Shown in pieces: positions 7,971-17,263 of a stretch of 64,000 nucleotides of DNA. Position numbers and translations under genes: made by a program. The stretch spans positions 62,001 through 126,000 of the forward strand of contig JAJCXX010000084.1 of assembly GCA_029263195.1 (NCBI GenBank), read 5' to 3'. The number at the start of each line of letters is the position of its first letter. Position 1 is the stretch's first letter. Source of the DNA: Acidimicrobiales bacterium. Its GTDB lineage: Bacteria; Actinomycetota; Acidimicrobiia; Acidimicrobiales; Aldehydirespiratoraceae. A model generated the notes under the pieces. It was not told the origin of the DNA and made no database searches. It was given only the letters and a program-made list of their open reading frames with translations.

Positions 7971-8028
7971 AGTCAACCCATTTTCTGAGTTTGGTCAGCC
8001 GGAGGCGGTGGCTGCTCTTTGGCCGAGG

Positions 8029-8592
8029 TCAACCGGCAGTCTCGGTGGTCAGGGCGGCGAGGATTGTGGTCGTTGCGTCGCTGACGATGGTGGCTGCAGC
8101 GATGGGAATTTCGGCAACGAGTTCGGATACGGCGTTGAGCATGTGGCGGACAAGCTTCGTGGTGGTGTCGAGGCTCAGGCTGGGGCGGAACTCACCGGTC
8201 GTGGTGCCATCGGTCAGGGCGCGGTGGATCTGGTGTTCGAGTTCGTCGTCGAAGGCGGAGAGTTGGTCGCGCAGGTCGGGCGGGAGTCCGTGGTGGGTCT
8301 GGAGGGTGTGACCGTGGCTGGAGATGGCGGCGACGTAGCGGACGAGTTGTTGGATCGTTTCGATCGGGGTGGAGACTACGGCCAGGGTCTGGTGAAGCCC
8401 GGCAATGGCCATGTCGTTGTGGCGTGTCGCACCGTCGGCCAGGATGCTGGCCACGTCGGGGTAATGGTTGTAGAGGGTGGCGCGGGCGATGCCGGCGGTG
8501 CGGGCGATATCGATCATGGCGACGGCGCTCAAGCCGTGGTCGGCGACGAGGCCGAAGGTGGCTTCGATGATGCGGTCCTGGGTGGTGGTCAC
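8029..8592 (-). CDS. TetR/AcrR-family regulator linked to the ABC exporter
   Basis: A 187-residue TetR-family protein with its helix-turn-helix in the first 50 residues (IIEATFGLVADHGLSAVAM, IARTAGIARATLYNHYPD) and a helical ligand domain after it. The GTG at 8592 is chosen because it lies two bases after the permease stop and begins exactly at TTTQDRIIEAT, where the family normally starts; a longer frame upstream reads through the permease gene. It is the third gene of the ATPase-permease-regulator unit, so it probably controls expression of this exporter and itself. A candidate operator precedes the ATPase gene (10380-10390). Confidence 0.85.
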   Translation of the reverse strand: MTTTQDRIIEATFGLVADHGLSAVAMIDIARTAGIARATLYNHYPDVASILADGATRHNDMAIAGLHQTLAVVSTPIETIQQLVRYVAAISSHGHTLQTHHGLPPDLRDQLSAFDDELEHQIHRALTDGTTTGEFRPSLSLDTTTKLVRHMLNAVSELVAEIPIAAATIVSDATTTILAALTTETAG

Positions 8593-8594
8593 GG

Positions 8595-9401
8595 TCAGGC
8601 GCCGTTTCGATAGAGGCGGACCGAGAGGGGCACGAACACCACGAGGAGGCCGATCGTCCAGCCTGCCGCCAGGATGATGTCGGTCGATGCGGGGGTGCCT
8701 TCGCAAAGGCCGCGGACGGCGTCGGCGGCGACGGAGATGGGTTGGTAGGTGGCGAAGGGCTGAAGCCAGCCGGGCATCGAATCGGCCGGGGTGAAGGCGG
8801 TGCTGGCCAGCATGAGAGGGAACAGCCAGAACATCGACAGCATGCCGACCATGTCGGGCTGTCTGACTTTGGCGGCGATGGCGGCGCCGAGCCAGGAGAA
8901 GCCGAACCCGACCGCTGTGGTGAGAAGGATCGCAGCGATTGCACCCTGGGCGGAGTCGAAGCGGTAGCCCATGACCAGGGCAAGTAGAGCAACGAGGACG
9001 AGCCCGACAAGGTTGCGGGCGGCATCGGCGATGGTGCGGCCGGCGATTACTGCGACCTGGCTCATTGGCAGTGAGCGGAATCGGTCGGTAACTCCTTCGG
9101 AGAGGTCGGTGGCGAACCCCATGCTGGTCTGTTGCGCTCCTTGCAGGGCCGTGATGACAAACACGCCGGGTACGAGGAACTGGAGATAGTCGACCCCGGC
9201 CCCGGAGCCGATGGCGCCACCGAAGACGTAGTTGAACAGCACGAGAAAGAACACGCCCATTACCACCGAGAACACGAGCAACTCAGGTTGACGGGCGGTG
9301 CGGATCATGTCGCGCCACAGCATGGTCAACGTGTCCTGGGCAGCCCAACGGATGCGGTCGCGAGCGCTTGGTGCGAGGTGGGCTGGTGCTGTTGTGATCA
9401 T
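8595..9401 (-). CDS. ABC-2 type exporter permease (DrrB-like)
   Basis: A 268-residue membrane protein of the ABC-2 permease family with about six spans. After a cytoplasmic N-terminus (RDMIRTARQPELLVFSVVM) come the typical LFNYVFGGAIGSG region and the conserved loop FATDLSEGVTDRFRSLPM, which touches the ATPase. Later spans end at FVPLSVRLYRNGA, the usual C-terminus of DrrB-like permeases. With the ATPase next to it, it should form a homodimeric exporter for drugs, lipids or a polyketide-like compound. Its start overlaps the ATPase stop by four bases (ATGA), so the two are coupled. Confidence 0.9.
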   Translation of the reverse strand: MITTAPAHLAPSARDRIRWAAQDTLTMLWRDMIRTARQPELLVFSVVMGVFFLVLFNYVFGGAIGSGAGVDYLQFLVPGVFVITALQGAQQTSMGFATDLSEGVTDRFRSLPMSQVAVIAGRTIADAARNLVGLVLVALLALVMGYRFDSAQGAIAAILLTTAVGFGFSWLGAAIAAKVRQPDMVGMLSMFWLFPLMLASTAFTPADSMPGWLQPFATYQPISVAADAVRGLCEGTPASTDIILAAGWTIGLLVVFVPLSVRLYRNGA

Positions 9402-10363
9402 CGTCGGACCTCCTCGGTCGGGGTGGTGGGGGAGCCGGTCAGGGCCAAGAAGACGTCGTCGAGGGTCGGCCGGCGGAGCTGGAAGTCGTCGATGGTGACT
9501 CCCGTGTCGTCGAGCTGTCTGAGTACGTCGAGTGACTGGGCGGCCCCGCTGGTGATGGGGAGGTCGACTTGGCGGCGATCGGGGTCGATCAGTACGCCGG
9601 CGACGCTGGCCAAGAGGTTCTGCGCCAGGGCCAGGTCGGTGTCGTCGGGGACGTGGATCTCGAGGACGTCACGGCCCACCTCGGCCTTGAGCTGCTCTGG
9701 TGTTCCCGCGGCGACGGTGCGACCTTGGTCGATGACCAGGATCTGATCGGCAAGTTGGTCGGCTTCGTCGAGGTACTGGGTCGTCAACAAGATCGCCGTG
9801 CCGGCTGCGGCCAGCTCTCGCACCGAGTTCCAGACCTCGGCCCGGCTGCGCGGGTCGAGGCCGGTCGTGGGCTCATCAAGAAACAGCGCCAGCGGATCCG
9901 CGACCAGGGCGGCGGCGATGTCGAGGCGTCGACGCTGTCCGCCCGAATAGGTCGAGGCCGCTCGGTCAGCAAACGTACCCATGTCGAAACGCTCCACGAG
10001 CTCATCTATGCGGGCGTGCCGGCGCTGGCGTGGAAGCTTGTAGAGACGGGCGAACAGCTCGAGATTCTCGCGGGCCGTCAGCTTCTCGTCGACTGCTGCC
10101 GCCTGTCCGGCCAGCCCGATCAGCCGTCGAACCTGCTCCGGGTTGCGGTCTACGTCGAAACCAGCGACGGTCGCGTTGCCCCGGTCGATCGGGATCAGGG
10201 TTGTCAACATCTTCACTACGGTCGTCTTGCCAGCCCCGTTCGGCCCCAGCAGCCCAAGCACTTCGCCGCGTCTGGCCGACAACGTCACGTCCTCGGCGGC
10301 CACAACATCGCCGAAGTGCTTGGTCAACCCGTTGGTCACGATCATGGCGTTGGAGTCAGACAT
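9398..10363 (-). CDS. ABC transporter ATP-binding protein (DrrA-like)
   Basis: A 321-residue ATPase of the daunorubicin-resistance (DrrA) type. It has Walker A GPNGAGKTT, the signature STYSGGQRRRLD, Walker B ALFLDEPTTGLD, a switch region LLTTQYLDEADQ, and a C-terminal extension (RRPTLDDVFLALTG) typical of DrrA. The ATG at 10363 was chosen because a TATATT box lies seven bases upstream, which fits a leaderless transcript; an ATG three codons earlier would sit inside that box. First gene of the exporter operon. Confidence 0.92.
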   Translation of the reverse strand: MSDSNAMIVTNGLTKHFGDVVAAEDVTLSARRGEVLGLLGPNGAGKTTVVKMLTTLIPIDRGNATVAGFDVDRNPEQVRRLIGLAGQAAAVDEKLTARENLELFARLYKLPRQRRHARIDELVERFDMGTFADRAASTYSGGQRRRLDIAAALVADPLALFLDEPTTGLDPRSRAEVWNSVRELAAAGTAILLTTQYLDEADQLADQILVIDQGRTVAAGTPEQLKAEVGRDVLEIHVPDDTDLALAQNLLASVAGVLIDPDRRQVDLPITSGAAQSLDVLRQLDDTGVTIDDFQLRRPTLDDVFLALTGSPTTPTEEVRR

Positions 10364-10370
10364 AGCGTTC

Positions 10371-10390
10371 AATATAGCAGACAGAGTGTC
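10371..10390 (-). promoter_or_regulatory. Promoter -10 box and dyad of the ABC exporter operon
   Basis: On the minus strand a TATATT hexamer (10376-10371) sits seven bases before the ATG at 10363, the spacing of a leaderless actinobacterial promoter. Directly upstream is the short palindrome GACA-GAG-TGTC (10380-10390), well placed to block RNA polymerase and so a candidate site for the TetR protein encoded at the end of the operon. Only one copy was seen, so the operator part is tentative. Confidence 0.45.
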
Positions 10391-10457
10391 CAGAGCGAGT
10401 ATGAGTCGATTTCGGGTGGGGACCGGATGAACTCGTGGTCCCGTTGAGCGGCGTCGC

Positions 10458-10463
10458 TACGCT
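10458..10463 (+). promoter_or_regulatory. -10 box of a probable leaderless transcript (DUF1697 gene)
   Basis: TACGCT lies six bases before the ATG at 10470 and no ribosome site is visible. The same hexamer at the same distance occurs before the genes starting at 42129 and 44624. Confidence 0.5.
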
Positions 10464-10469
10464 CGCGTC

Positions 10470-11006
10470 ATGCCCACCTACGTTGCGTTCCTACGTGGCC
10501 TCAACGTCCAGGGTCGCCGCGTGAAGAACGACGAGCTCTGCGCGTGCTTCGAGGATGTGGGCCTTGAGCGGGTGTCGGCATTCCTCGCCAGCGGGAACGT
10601 CATCTTCCATTGCGGTCGTAGGTCAGCGGCGAAGTTGGAGACCCAGATCGAGCTTGCCCTGACGGAGAGGCTGGGCTACCAGGTGCCGACATTCCTGCGC
10701 AACGCCGGTGATGTCGGCGAGATTGCGCGGAAGCGGCCCTTTCCGAACGCCGCGGTCGAATCGTCGGCCGGAAACCTTGAGGTCGCCCTTCTCTCGACCT
10801 CCCCGACCATCTCGGCCCGCACTTCTGCGTTGGCTCTGGCGACTGCTGACGATCATCTCGACATCAATGGCCGAGAGATGTACTGGCTCCCGAAGGGGAC
10901 ACTGTCGGAGTCCGGGCTCAACCTGAAGACCCTGGGAAGGATCCTTGGTCCCATGACGATTCGAGCGCAGCGAACGATCATTCGTCTGGCAACGAAGCTT
11001 GGCTGA
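10470..11006 (+). CDS. DUF1697 family protein
   Basis: A 178-residue soluble protein of the DUF1697 family. The N-terminus MPTYVAFLRGLNVQGRRV is the family hallmark (alternating strand followed by RGxNVGG-like turn). Next come FLASGNVIFHCG and the closing helix region NLKTLGRILGPMTIR, which matches the usual N(W)xTxxKLxxM ending. The family is widespread in actinobacteria and has no established biochemical role. It stands alone between two operons on the opposite strand and has its own promoter. Confidence 0.88.
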   Translation: MPTYVAFLRGLNVQGRRVKNDELCACFEDVGLERVSAFLASGNVIFHCGRRSAAKLETQIELALTERLGYQVPTFLRNAGDVGEIARKRPFPNAAVESSAGNLEVALLSTSPTISARTSALALATADDHLDINGREMYWLPKGTLSESGLNLKTLGRILGPMTIRAQRTIIRLATKLG

Positions 11007-11042
11007 GCTTCGTTGTTGCTTGCGATCGAATTGCCGCGGTTG

Positions 11043-12521
11043 TCAGCTGGTGGTCGCGTCGTTGGGGAAGCGGTCGACGAGAATGTCGGCCCAGTGGGAT
11101 CGGCCGGTATCGCGGAGGCGTTCCAGGTAGGCGGGGAGGTGGCCACGGGTGTGATAGGGCCCGCCTTCGGCCAGCACGATGTCCATCGGGTCGCCCAACC
11201 CGCCGAGTGAAATCTCGACCTGTTCGGCGGTCCACTCCTCAAGCATGGTGGCGCCGTCGGCGACGAGGGTCGGGACGACGTCGGCGAGGTCGGTTGTCTC
11301 GTGGGGATCTGACGCGACGTCGAAGAGCATTTCAGGGTTCCAGTGCGGGTGGTAGCCGTCGTGGAAGGTGCGGAGGTAGAGGTGGTCGCCCCAGCGGACG
11401 CCCCGCTGGCAGCTCCACGCCCCTTGTGACAGGAAGAGGGCGTCTCGTCCTGACTCCTCGCCGGCGAGCAGGGCGTTCTTCGCTGACTCTCCGCTCCACC
11501 ATCCGGTGGGAACCTCGATTCCTGCGAGATCGACCACAGTGGCGGCCATGTCGAGGTGGTAGTGCAGGCCCGCGTACGAGCGAGCCTCGACCCCGGGCCA
11601 GCGGAGGATCGCCGGGATGTGGCAGGTGGCCTGATCGGCGCCCTGGTGATCGGCGTAGACGCCGAGTTCGCCGAACGCCTCGCCATGGTCAGATGAAACC
11701 AACACGGCAGTGTCGTCGAGGACTCCGAGCTCGTCGAGCTTGGACATGATCGTTCCGACCGCGTCGTCCGCGTAGCGGATGCCGACGTCGTATCCGTCGA
11801 AGATCCCCTTCACCGAGTCGGCCGAGTCTGCGTTCCATGGCTGACGTACGGGTGGAGGGCCCCACTCATCGGGGGTGAATCCCCACGGTTCCTGGGCGGA
11901 GTGCGGCCCGGCGAGGCCCCAGTTGTGCTGACGGACTTCCTCGGTGTGCCAAGCCGGTATCGGATCGCTGTCGAACGGGTTCCCGTACTGGTCGGGCGTG
12001 TTGTAGGGCGTGTGGGGATCCCACAAGTGAAGATGAAGGAACCACTCGTCGGCAGCGCCGCGGCGGTCGAGCCAGTCCAGCGCCCCGGGCAGGACCTCGT
12101 CGGCCCGTTCGCCCCCCATTCCCCGCATGAGGTTCATGGCCTCCATCACACCGTGGTTCCACCAGCTGGCCGAGTGGCGGAACGGAAAGCTCGAAATTGA
12201 GGCCGTGTGCCAGCCCGCCGAGTAGAACTTCGACGCCCACGCGTTCGCGGCGACCGCGCCAATGAATTGACGGGTCGAGCCCTCACCCCGAAGGTCCGAA
12301 GCGACACCGCCGTGGTTCACCACTCCGTTGCGGATCCCGAACATCCCCGTGGCCAGAGCGGTGCGGGAGGGCAGGCAGGGCACGTCCGACGCGTAGACGT
12401 TGTCGAAGCGGACCCCCTCGGCCGCGATCGCATCGATGTTGGGCGACGTGTTGCGGTGGTAGCCGTAGCAGCCCAGATGGTCGGCCCTCAGGGTGTCGAT
12501 GTCGATGTAGAGGAACCGCAT
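11043..12521 (-). CDS. Type I (formylglycine) sulfatase
   Basis: A 492-residue enzyme of the alkaline-phosphatase superfamily that hydrolyses sulfate esters. The active-site motif is CLPSR (Cys49), where Cys is converted to formylglycine by a maturation enzyme not present in this window. Metal-binding residues are visible at the N-terminus (DIDTLRADH, Asp7 and Asp9) and in VLVSSDHGEAFGE. The N-terminus has no signal peptide, so it appears cytoplasmic, unlike many polysaccharide sulfatases. The substrate is unknown. The gene stands alone and points away from DUF1697. Confidence 0.9.
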   Translation of the reverse strand: MRFLYIDIDTLRADHLGCYGYHRNTSPNIDAIAAEGVRFDNVYASDVPCLPSRTALATGMFGIRNGVVNHGGVASDLRGEGSTRQFIGAVAANAWASKFYSAGWHTASISSFPFRHSASWWNHGVMEAMNLMRGMGGERADEVLPGALDWLDRRGAADEWFLHLHLWDPHTPYNTPDQYGNPFDSDPIPAWHTEEVRQHNWGLAGPHSAQEPWGFTPDEWGPPPVRQPWNADSADSVKGIFDGYDVGIRYADDAVGTIMSKLDELGVLDDTAVLVSSDHGEAFGELGVYADHQGADQATCHIPAILRWPGVEARSYAGLHYHLDMAATVVDLAGIEVPTGWWSGESAKNALLAGEESGRDALFLSQGAWSCQRGVRWGDHLYLRTFHDGYHPHWNPEMLFDVASDPHETTDLADVVPTLVADGATMLEEWTAEQVEISLGGLGDPMDIVLAEGGPYHTRGHLPAYLERLRDTGRSHWADILVDRFPNDATTS

Positions 12522-12647
12522 CCGTCAGCTGATCTCCGTGATGGCGGCAACGACCGATCGTCCTCGCCCATTGGCCGGGAACCTATCACCGGACAAATCT
12601 TCACTGGACGCGAACCCTCTGCCCCTCGCGCAATGACGCTCAACAGG

Positions 12648-15600
12648 TCACCCTGGCTTGGCGGCGCCCGGGCCTCTGATCCGTTCCCACCCTTCGGTCA
12701 TGTCGTCGAGTTGGTGCTTGATCTGCTCGAGTCGGTCGCGGGATTGCTCAATTGTTGTCGCCACCGCCACGGCGGCGAGGCCGATGACGATCACAGTGAT
12801 CCAGAGTCCGGGTCCTTGCACTACAGCGAGGTCTGACAGGGGCACTCCAATCAGGAATAGCACTGCGAGCACGACGGCCGCAACGCCGAAGTCCAGACGA
12901 CGCCGAACCTTCGTGATCACTCCCCACCCCGCCAATGCGAGGCCGATGCCGATGGCCAACAGCGCGTTCACCAGATCGCCGGCCAGAGTCCGTGCTAGGG
13001 GTGCTGCCACGGTGAAGGCCATGCCGACCAGCTCCAACAGGACGATGTCGAGCCCCACGACTTCCCCGCCCCGGTCGGCACGGATCCACCGGATCAACCC
13101 GACCGTCACCAACACCGTGACGCCGATTGGCACCGTGAACCAGTTGGCTTCGCCGGAGAGTGCATCGCCGGCATGGAGAAGCCAGGCAGTGCACGCCAGA
13201 GCTGGGGAGGCAATGAACAGCGAGGGACGGGCCGCGATCAGGCCGATAGCGACGATCTCGGCGGCGGCGGCCAGCAGCACGACGATCAAGAGATTGTTAC
13301 TGGGGAGATGGTCGATCGCTGCTTCGGCACCACCGACCTGCGTCACCACGGCCCACAGGACAGCCGGGCCGATCCATGGTGACGAGGGAGCAAACGCAAA
13401 CGTAACCAAGGTGACGACAAGGAGACCGAGGGCCAGCAGCGTCATCACGATGGCGATGACAGCAATACTGGGTTCGAGTGCCCACAGCAATGGCAGCCAC
13501 GCCAGAGTGAGGATGGCCACCGCCAGCCAGCGCAGTGACGGTCCGATCACAGAGGCGCACATGCCACACGCGATGGCCACCAAGGCAAGGGCGGCGGCCA
13601 CGGTCAGCCCACCTGGACGACGAGCGATCTCACTGTGGAATACGAGTGTCGTACTGGCGATGGAGGTGATCGCACCCGCGACAACCCAGACCACGGCCAG
13701 TTCGTGGGGAGCGCGTCGAGAACGGAGCACTGCTGCAGCGCAGATCGAAACCGCGGCGGCGCCTGGAGCTGTTGCATACAGCACGGTGGAAACAGACCAC
13801 GACAGCCAAACCGCGAGGCTGATCCAGGAGCCGACGATGCTGCCCCCACCGAGAAGAAGAAGGATCCATCGCATCGGAGACGAGAGCTGCAGCCCCGCCA
13901 CGGTCAGGGCCAGTCCGGCCGCCAGAAGGGCGAGGGCCAACCACCCCGGGCCGGCGTCTGCCGCGGCGAACAGAGTCAACGCGGCACCTGCAACAGCCCA
14001 GGGCCACTGCCGAATGACGATCGACACAGCCACGGACACCGCCGCCGCGGCGAGGAAGGTCGGTGATACCGAGTCCTCTATCACTGATGCCACCAGGGCC
14101 GTACCGATCACGCCGTGGGCGACCACGAACGACGGTATGTCCCAGCGGGATGGACGAGGCTGTGTTCCGGGCGACCATGTCATCCACGCCGCCATGAGTA
14201 CCGCTACACCGACGGGCACGATCGACCATGGATGCTCGATGGGATCCCAGGGCGAGAGCAACAGCATGGAGATGAACGCCAGGGTCTCGAAGAGGCCGGC
14301 CAGCGCACCCAGCGACAACAGCAGCGCCGCGGCCAAGGCAACGACCGCCAGCCCGGCCGACATCCAACCGATCTCGGTTGTCGTCCCTTGGGTGAGTCCG
14401 GAGATGCCCCCCACGGCGATCGCAACGGTGCCAAGCGTCGACGGCGCGAGCAAGCTGCGCTGACGCACGAAGGTGCCAGACGCCGCCGGCCCGTTCAGGC
14501 GGTTGTCCACCAGCAGGCTGCCGAGCAGAACCAGAGCTCCCCAACTGATGAGAGAGGCGTCGACCCAACGCTCGGCCAGCCCGACCCGATCAGAAGCAAG
14601 TGCGGTCATCACGCCGAACTCGGCCCAGCCCACCCAAGCAAAGAGCAGCGGTCGTGGGCTCCGGGCCAGGGTCACCACGACGATGCCGAGGGCAAGGCAG
14701 GAGATCGCCGACCAGCTCGATCCCTCAGGCGCAACCGATGGCGCCATGTATGCAGCCCCGAGTGACAACATCAGTGTTGCCCACGTCAACAGGCGTGGAT
14801 TGGCCCGCCGCCACGACACCAAGCGAACCGCGGCCCCGGCGACAACTGCGACACCAGCAAAGACTGCCGGCGCCCAGGCGCCATCGGTGGCAATGAGACC
14901 ACCGGCATCGGCAGCTAGAAGAGCCGCGAGTGCCCCACCGCCGATCGACACGAGAATCGGCAGGTCGTCTGCCCAAGTAGTCCAGTCCGGCGGGTTCGCT
15001 TCAGTGGTCCTTCGCAACCAACCGATGTGGGCCGCGTCTGATTGTTCGTTGACCACTGAGGTCGCCAGCCACCCTGCGGTTGCTGCCCCCACGACGAGCG
15101 TTGACGTCCAACCCAGACCATCCAGCGCCAGGATTGCTCCTATTGCCGATGTGTGTCCGATGAATGCCAAGTGGTGAGTGATCGGCCAGTCTCGGGCAAG
15201 GCCGAGGACCACGAGCGCGAGAGCGAGGGCTGCGAGGCTGGCCGCCTGGGTGTCTCGACCCAGTTCCAAGACGGTTGCCAGGTTGGCCAGGGACCACATC
15301 CAGATGGCGCTGGCCAGCCATGCCCTCTGTCCAGATTTCAGGGCGCTCAGCACCACGGCGGCCCCTGCCATGCCGGCTCCGGCCGCGATCGAACCGGGTA
15401 TCTCACCCCATCGGGCTCCGATGGAAGCGACTGTCAGAGCTGCTGCGGCCGCCGGTACCAGCCACTGCCACAGTAGATCTGAGCGGACTCGCGGCCACGA
15501 ATGTCCGGCAACAGCCAGCAACAGCACGCCCGCTCCGGTCAACAAGACGCTGGAACCTCCGTCTCCAAATCGCCATAGCTCACCCACAGCCACCGTCGCG

Positions 15601-16325
15601 GCCGCGGCAGCTACGACACCCGCCCGATCCACAACCGGAAGCCATCTTGGCGGGGCAACATGGCGCCACAGTGCCCAACACGCAGCCGCTCCGAATGCCA
15701 GCGACCCAGCACCCGCGCTGGCGACAGACGCCACCAAGGCGAGCCCCACCACGACCAGCCCGATCCCTGCACCCATCGTCGTGGGTCGTCGCCATCCCGC
15801 GTACTCAATAAGAGCCAGCAGCGCGAGCACGGCGACACCTGCGGTCCACTCACCGTCTGTGTGAGTGCCGAGACGAGCACTCGTGACCCCGATCACTGCC
15901 ACCTGAGCGACCGTCACCGCCCACTGCGGGAAACGGGCAGCCGAGACTTCGACGATCCCGAGTGCGGCCAACCCTGAGAGCAGGGCGGCAGTCACCGGCC
16001 ACCCTTCGTTCCCGGACAGAACCAGCTCAAGGACATAAACCGATCCCGCAGTTGGCAGAGCTACGGCCATTGTCGCTTTCGCCAGCCGTCCGTCCGGTCG
16101 CCAACGCTCGAACAGAACCATGGTTGCGGCTATCGCCGCGAGAACCGCCCCGAGCTGGAGCGCAGAGGCACGCGAAACGTCGTAGCCCTGGGCTACCTCG
16201 TCCTGGAAGATGGGGCGAAGAGGCCGACCCCGAGCCAAATGACCGGAGCGACAAGGAATCGCAGCGGTGTCGAGTCGTCTCGACGTCGCGCGATTGCATA
16301 CATCGCCGTAGCGATCGCAATGCAC
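12648..16325 (-). CDS. Giant multi-span membrane protein, C-terminal part (frameshifted from the gene at 16193-17080)
   Basis: A stretch of over 1,180 residues that is almost entirely hydrophobic: dozens of predicted spans rich in Ala, Leu, Val and Trp, ending in a short soluble tail with a coiled-coil-like segment (IEQSRDRLEQIKHQLDDM). True coding starts near 16215 (PIFQDEVAQGYDVSRA); residues upstream of that are out-of-frame. It continues the protein encoded at 16193-17080, and one missing base in a C-run at 16212-16215 separates the two. The whole protein of about 1,480 residues resembles the large DUF2157-like or SCO7613-type membrane proteins of actinobacteria, whose function is unknown. 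If the break is real, the gene is inactive. Confidence 0.65.
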   Translation of the reverse strand: MHCDRYGDVCNRATSRRLDTAAIPCRSGHLARGRPLRPIFQDEVAQGYDVSRASALQLGAVLAAIAATMVLFERWRPDGRLAKATMAVALPTAGSVYVLELVLSGNEGWPVTAALLSGLAALGIVEVSAARFPQWAVTVAQVAVIGVTSARLGTHTDGEWTAGVAVLALLALIEYAGWRRPTTMGAGIGLVVVGLALVASVASAGAGSLAFGAAACWALWRHVAPPRWLPVVDRAGVVAAAAATVAVGELWRFGDGGSSVLLTGAGVLLLAVAGHSWPRVRSDLLWQWLVPAAAAALTVASIGARWGEIPGSIAAGAGMAGAAVVLSALKSGQRAWLASAIWMWSLANLATVLELGRDTQAASLAALALALVVLGLARDWPITHHLAFIGHTSAIGAILALDGLGWTSTLVVGAATAGWLATSVVNEQSDAAHIGWLRRTTEANPPDWTTWADDLPILVSIGGGALAALLAADAGGLIATDGAWAPAVFAGVAVVAGAAVRLVSWRRANPRLLTWATLMLSLGAAYMAPSVAPEGSSWSAISCLALGIVVVTLARSPRPLLFAWVGWAEFGVMTALASDRVGLAERWVDASLISWGALVLLGSLLVDNRLNGPAASGTFVRQRSLLAPSTLGTVAIAVGGISGLTQGTTTEIGWMSAGLAVVALAAALLLSLGALAGLFETLAFISMLLLSPWDPIEHPWSIVPVGVAVLMAAWMTWSPGTQPRPSRWDIPSFVVAHGVIGTALVASVIEDSVSPTFLAAAAVSVAVSIVIRQWPWAVAGAALTLFAAADAGPGWLALALLAAGLALTVAGLQLSSPMRWILLLLGGGSIVGSWISLAVWLSWSVSTVLYATAPGAAAVSICAAAVLRSRRAPHELAVVWVVAGAITSIASTTLVFHSEIARRPGGLTVAAALALVAIACGMCASVIGPSLRWLAVAILTLAWLPLLWALEPSIAVIAIVMTLLALGLLVVTLVTFAFAPSSPWIGPAVLWAVVTQVGGAEAAIDHLPSNNLLIVVLLAAAAEIVAIGLIAARPSLFIASPALACTAWLLHAGDALSGEANWFTVPIGVTVLVTVGLIRWIRADRGGEVVGLDIVLLELVGMAFTVAAPLARTLAGDLVNALLAIGIGLALAGWGVITKVRRRLDFGVAAVVLAVLFLIGVPLSDLAVVQGPGLWITVIVIGLAAVAVATTIEQSRDRLEQIKHQLDDMTEGWERIRGPGAAKPG

Positions 16326-17080
16326 AGGGCTCCATGTACAACCGGGAGGGCTCGGCCGGTCACATCGGGAGGGAAGGGGGCGTTGTCGGTCACCGACGCC
16401 AGGGCAACCAGTGGCACCAGGCCCGCCCCTATCAGCGTCAGTGCCCCTGACACCGTCGGGGCCCCACGCTGTTGGAGATACCGGCCGGCCACGAGCAGGC
16501 TGGTCGGCACCAACAGTTCGGTGAGGGTGCGGAACTCGGCGCTGATGTCACCGAAGGAGAATGCGATCAGTCCCACAACCCCGGCGAACATCAACAGCAC
16601 TCCGAGATACGCCAACCCGTGCAGCACCAGATCGCTACGAACCGCCTCACGGGTCCGACCCCACCAGCGCGCTATCGAGCCAGGCTCGACCCGGACAGGC
16701 TCGATCCCGACCGGCTCGACTGCGGACTTGTGCCGACGGGGTGAGGGAAGTCTCGAATTCACCGCCGCCGGCGAAGGAGGCGGCAGATGCTGATGGGCTG
16801 TCACCTGAGTGCAGACACGGGAGCGCTGTTGCAGGTCGGGGAGCAGTCGGCTGACCGTCTCTCTGCTGATCAGACCGCGCTCAGCGGCGTTGTCCAGGTA
16901 CGACCGGACGACGTCGGCTTCGGCTGCGGCGAGGCGCCTCTCGACCTCGGCGATCGGGGTCGGATCGGTTTTCGTGTTGCCACCCCAGGACACCACGTCG
17001 GTCCAGGCCCGGCCATCCCAGTAGCGGGCCGCTCCAACCGCCACAGGATCGGCATACCAGCCCCGCTCCCTGGCGGTCAT
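16193..17080 (-). CDS. DUF2510-type membrane protein, N-terminal part of the giant membrane protein (frameshifted)
   Basis: The protein opens with a DUF2510-like motif (RGWYADPVAVGAARYWDGRAWTD condensed around WYADP and YWDGRAWT). A short helical region follows (EVERRLAAAEADVVRSYLD), then a Pro/Arg/Val-rich linker, then membrane spans beginning LVLHGLAYLGVLLMFAGVV. The frame stays good until LGVGLFAP, after which it reads SSRTR and stops. Adding one C to the C-run at 16212-16215 would join it seamlessly to PIFQDEVAQ in the next frame. The ATG at 17080 is preferred; GTG 17095 is possible. The DUF2510 motif is common at the cytoplasmic N-terminus of actinobacterial membrane proteins. Confidence 0.65.
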   Translation of the reverse strand: MTARERGWYADPVAVGAARYWDGRAWTDVVSWGGNTKTDPTPIAEVERRLAAAEADVVRSYLDNAAERGLISRETVSRLLPDLQQRSRVCTQVTAHQHLPPPSPAAVNSRLPSPRRHKSAVEPVGIEPVRVEPGSIARWWGRTREAVRSDLVLHGLAYLGVLLMFAGVVGLIAFSFGDISAEFRTLTELLVPTSLLVAGRYLQQRGAPTVSGALTLIGAGLVPLVALASVTDNAPFPPDVTGRALPVVHGALCIAIATAMYAIARRRDDSTPLRFLVAPVIWLGVGLFAPSSRTR

Positions 17081-17263
17081 GTCGACGCCGTCCACGTTCG
17101 GACCGGGACCCGATGAAGCCCCAGATCATGTGCTGCCGGAAAGAGAACGAATGCCATGGGTCAACCTTCAAGGGTCGAGCCATCAGCCGCAATCGGGGAT
17201 GCCCCTCATTTTGACCCCGGAAATCCCCTACGGATGCCTCACGTCCATTGGAGAGGCTGCCGT

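Noticed and set aside
12658-14463. Long plus-strand frame of 601 codons
   Set aside because: It lies antisense to the giant membrane protein and has the Thr/Ala/Arg-rich composition of a shadow frame; no domain or ribosome site.
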